The position numbers and the translations under genes were made by a program. The notes under the pieces are model-generated. The model saw only the letters and a list, made by a program, of their open reading frames with translations. It made no database searches and was not told where the DNA came from. Below are positions 62,647 through 64,000 of a DNA stretch of 64,000 nucleotides, in pieces; the stretch's first letter is position 1; every line of letters begins with the position of its first letter. Location of the stretch: contig NZ_CP108454.1 in the NCBI RefSeq assembly GCF_036240795.1, positions 7,128,001 to 7,192,000 on the forward strand, written 5' to 3'. Origin of the DNA: Streptomyces sp. NBC_01268 (GTDB lineage Bacteria; Actinomycetota; Actinomycetes; Streptomycetales; Streptomycetaceae).

Positions 62647-63069
62647 TCAGCCGAGGAGCGCGTACACCGCCGTCGCGTGGGCCGCCGTCTCCTCGCTTCC
62701 GTCGGCGGTCATGGTGATGTCGGCGAACGCCATCCGCTTGCCGGACTTGGTGAGCCGCGCCCGCACCAGGACGTCGGTGCCGACCACCGCGCGCTGGAAG
62801 CTGATCGACTGCTGGACGGTGGTCATCGGTACGAAGCCGCCGCGGGCGGCGGCCACCGCGAGCACCGTCGCCGTGTCGGCGGCGGCCATCAGCGCCTGCC
62901 CGGACAGGCCGCCGCCCTCCCGGGCGAGCCGGTCGGACCAGGGGAGCCGGAGGACGGCCTCCCGGCCGTCGACGGAGGCCACGGTGAGCCCCAGGTCGAG
63001 CACCCAGGGGGCGAAGTTGTCGGCGAGGATCTTTTCGGCGGAGGTGAGAGTCAGCGTCACGAAGGGCAT
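62647..63069 (-). CDS. PaaI/hotdog-fold thioesterase
   Basis: 140 residues from ATG 63069 (MPFVTLTLTSAEKILADNFAPWVLDLGLTVASVDGREAVLRLPWSDRL). The hotdog motif is GGGLSGQALMAAADTATVLAVAAARGGFVPMTTVQQSISFQRAVVGTDVLVRARLTKSGKRMAFADITM. An Asp in place of the frequent catalytic Asn/Asp/Glu seems present (AADTA). It probably hydrolyses acyl-CoA thioesters. Its start overlaps the end of the sigma-factor gene by 13 bp, implying coupled expression. Confidence 0.87.
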   Translation of the reverse strand: MPFVTLTLTSAEKILADNFAPWVLDLGLTVASVDGREAVLRLPWSDRLAREGGGLSGQALMAAADTATVLAVAAARGGFVPMTTVQQSISFQRAVVGTDVLVRARLTKSGKRMAFADITMTADGSEETAAHATAVYALLG

Positions 63070-63626
63070 TGTGGGGCGGTGGCCCGCGGCCGGGCAACGG
63101 GCGTGCGCCGGGGCGGCCGGTAGCCGGGCAGCCGCCGTCCCAGCAGGCGCAGCGCGTAGTGCGAGCGGGACTTGACCGTGCCGGCCGGGATGCCGAGCTC
63201 GGCGGCGGCCTCGTTGACGGTCAGGCCGTGGAAGTAGAGCCGGACGAGGACCGCGCGGTGCTCCGGGCTGAGCCCGCGTACGGCGGCCCGTACGTCGAGG
63301 GCGGCGTCGGCGGACTCGGTGGCGTCGCCCGGGTCGGCGGTGACGGCGAGCACGGCGTCGCCGATCTCGGTGGGGCGGGCGAGCCGGGAGCGGCGCGCGT
63401 CGATGGCGAGGCGCCGGGCGACGGTGAAGAGCCAGGGCCGCATCGACTCGTAGGGCGCGGCGAAGGCCTCGGGATGGAGCCAGGCCCGCACCAGGGTCTC
63501 CTGCGCCAGGTCCTCGGCGCGCTGCCGGTCGCCGTGGGTCAGTCCGAGGAGGAAGGCGAGCAGTGCCGGACCGTGCTCGGCCTGGAGCTCCTGCAGGGTC
63601 CGCTCGTCGGTGGTTGCCGTGGTCAT
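63057..63626 (-). CDS. ECF-type RNA polymerase sigma factor
   Basis: 189 residues from ATG 63626 (MTTATTDERTLQELQAEHGPALLAFLLGLTHGDRQRAEDLAQETLVRAWLHPEAF). Region 2 (about 15-85) includes the AEDLAQETLVRAW and PWLFTVARRLAIDARR motifs. Region 4 (about 118-165) is LSPEHRAVLVRLYFHGLTVNEAAAELGIPAGTVKSRSHYALRLLG. No zf-HC2 anti-sigma gene follows, which is unusual; the next gene is a thioesterase that overlaps it. A longer frame to 63830 lacks sigma character. Repeats of AACGG lie upstream. Confidence 0.92.
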   Translation of the reverse strand: MTTATTDERTLQELQAEHGPALLAFLLGLTHGDRQRAEDLAQETLVRAWLHPEAFAAPYESMRPWLFTVARRLAIDARRSRLARPTEIGDAVLAVTADPGDATESADAALDVRAAVRGLSPEHRAVLVRLYFHGLTVNEAAAELGIPAGTVKSRSHYALRLLGRRLPGYRPPRRTPVARPRATAPQCPS

Positions 63627-63665
63627 GGCCCGTATCCGAACGCATCCGGGCGGTGAGCGACAGGG

Positions 63666-63724
63666 AACGGACAACGGTCTGCGACGAACGGTCGCACCGC
63701 GCGGTGAACGGTACGGCGAACGGT
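63666..63724. repeat. irregular AACGG(T) repeats between sigma and lipoprotein genes
   Basis: AACGG occurs at 63666, 63673, 63687, 63707 and 63719 on the plus strand, four of them as AACGGT. The spacing is irregular (7, 14, 20, 12). The array lies in the divergent promoter region. It may be regulatory or compositional. Confidence 0.4.
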
Positions 63725-63854
63725 CAGACGGAACCTTTGCGTCCGATTCAGCGGGGTTTGGTGTGAAGTGCGGCAATGACCCTTGACTGAGGCCTTCGGC
63801 GGCGATGAATTCACAGGAACAGATGTTCATCCTATGAATCGGTGGAGCCGGCAG

Positions 63855-64000
63855 ATGACCTCACGCACCAGACCCGGCGCGGCGGCCCTCGCCGCCCTCC
63901 TGCTCGCCGCGGCCACCGGCTGTGCCGCCCAGGACCGCGCCGCCGACGCCCCGGCCGCCCCGAGCCGGGCGCCCCGCCCTCCCGCGGCCCCCGGGGGAGC
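63855..64000 (+). CDS. lipoprotein, 3' end beyond the window
   Basis: ATG 63855 follows GGTGGAG; an in-frame ATG at 63834 would add seven residues. The visible 48 residues are MTSRTRPGAAALAALLLAAATGC with a lipobox (ATGC), then an Ala/Pro-rich linker. The mature domain is outside the window, so function is unknown. TTGACT (63783-63788) and a TGAATT-like -10 may be its promoter. An inverted repeat GATGAA/TTCATC (63804-63831) overlaps the leader. Confidence 0.75.
   Translation, partial: MTSRTRPGAAALAALLLAAATGCAAQDRAADAPAAPSRAPRPPAAPGG

Overview
The window is very GC-rich, densely coding actinobacterial DNA. Gene content points to a Streptomyces or close relative: a SpoIIE-type PAS/GAF phosphatase, a SARP remnant, an Rpf-like LysM/M23 protein, many start codons 6-9 nt after a TANNNT box, and a TTA (bldA) codon. 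The layout is chromosomal. I found no rRNA, tRNA, CRISPR array, phage or intact insertion sequence.

1-13 kb. After a partial alpha/beta hydrolase and a LysE exporter comes an N-glycan catabolic cluster. It has a secreted GH85 endo-beta-N-acetylglucosaminidase (minus strand), a LacI regulator, an ABC sugar importer (lipoprotein plus two permeases, no ATPase), a GH5 beta-mannosidase-like enzyme and a GH38 alpha-mannosidase. Matching imperfect palindromes lie in the promoters of the GH85 gene and of the importer operon, so the LacI protein probably controls both. The expected flow is: release glycan outside, import it, trim it in the cytoplasm.

13-30 kb. Mostly housekeeping and accessory genes: a mycothiol-dependent-enzyme-like protein, a ROK regulator, a MacB/FtsX-type ABC pair, an SPFH protein with an M23 peptidase, a WGR/beta-propeller pair behind a near-perfect RecA-independent DNA-damage (PafBC-type) promoter, a serine hydrolase, small membrane proteins, an M20 peptidase, DoxX, a quinone-oxidoreductase-like protein, a solitary opcA and a secreted protein under a 28-bp palindrome.

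30-41 kb. A winged-helix protein and a glycosyltransferase precede the most notable locus, a tightly coupled four-gene operon (32174-41174). It encodes an alpha/beta hydrolase, a caspase-like protease fused to a VMAP-type C-terminal region, a MoxR AAA+ ATPase, and a 1607-residue protein joining a vWA-like (SAV_2336-type) region, an NB-ARC-like STAND ATPase, a helical region, a degenerate nucleotide-cyclase-like domain and a full-length NaeI-like endonuclease/topoisomerase-like domain. This is a variant of the vWA-MoxR-VMAP ternary biological-conflict systems. It also has a 13-codon relay ORF and a TTA codon.

41-64 kb. Deletion-fused remnants of a SARP regulator and an FAD monooxygenase; a phosphopantetheinyl transferase; panD; a GNAT/racemase pair; an Rpf-LysM-M23 wall enzyme overlapping convergently with a DMT transporter; a carbonic-anhydrase remnant next to a FhuF-like protein; an unusual zinc-ribbon SDR; a 56-residue peptide gene with a structured leader RNA and its own terminator; a lipase maturation factor; DUF1990/YndJ genes with two strong TTGAAC-N2-GTTCAA operators; a lipoprotein; a SpoIIE phosphatase; a Nei-like glycosylase; a LytTR/symporter/LytS cluster; and an ECF sigma factor overlapping a thioesterase gene. 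The window ends inside a lipoprotein gene.
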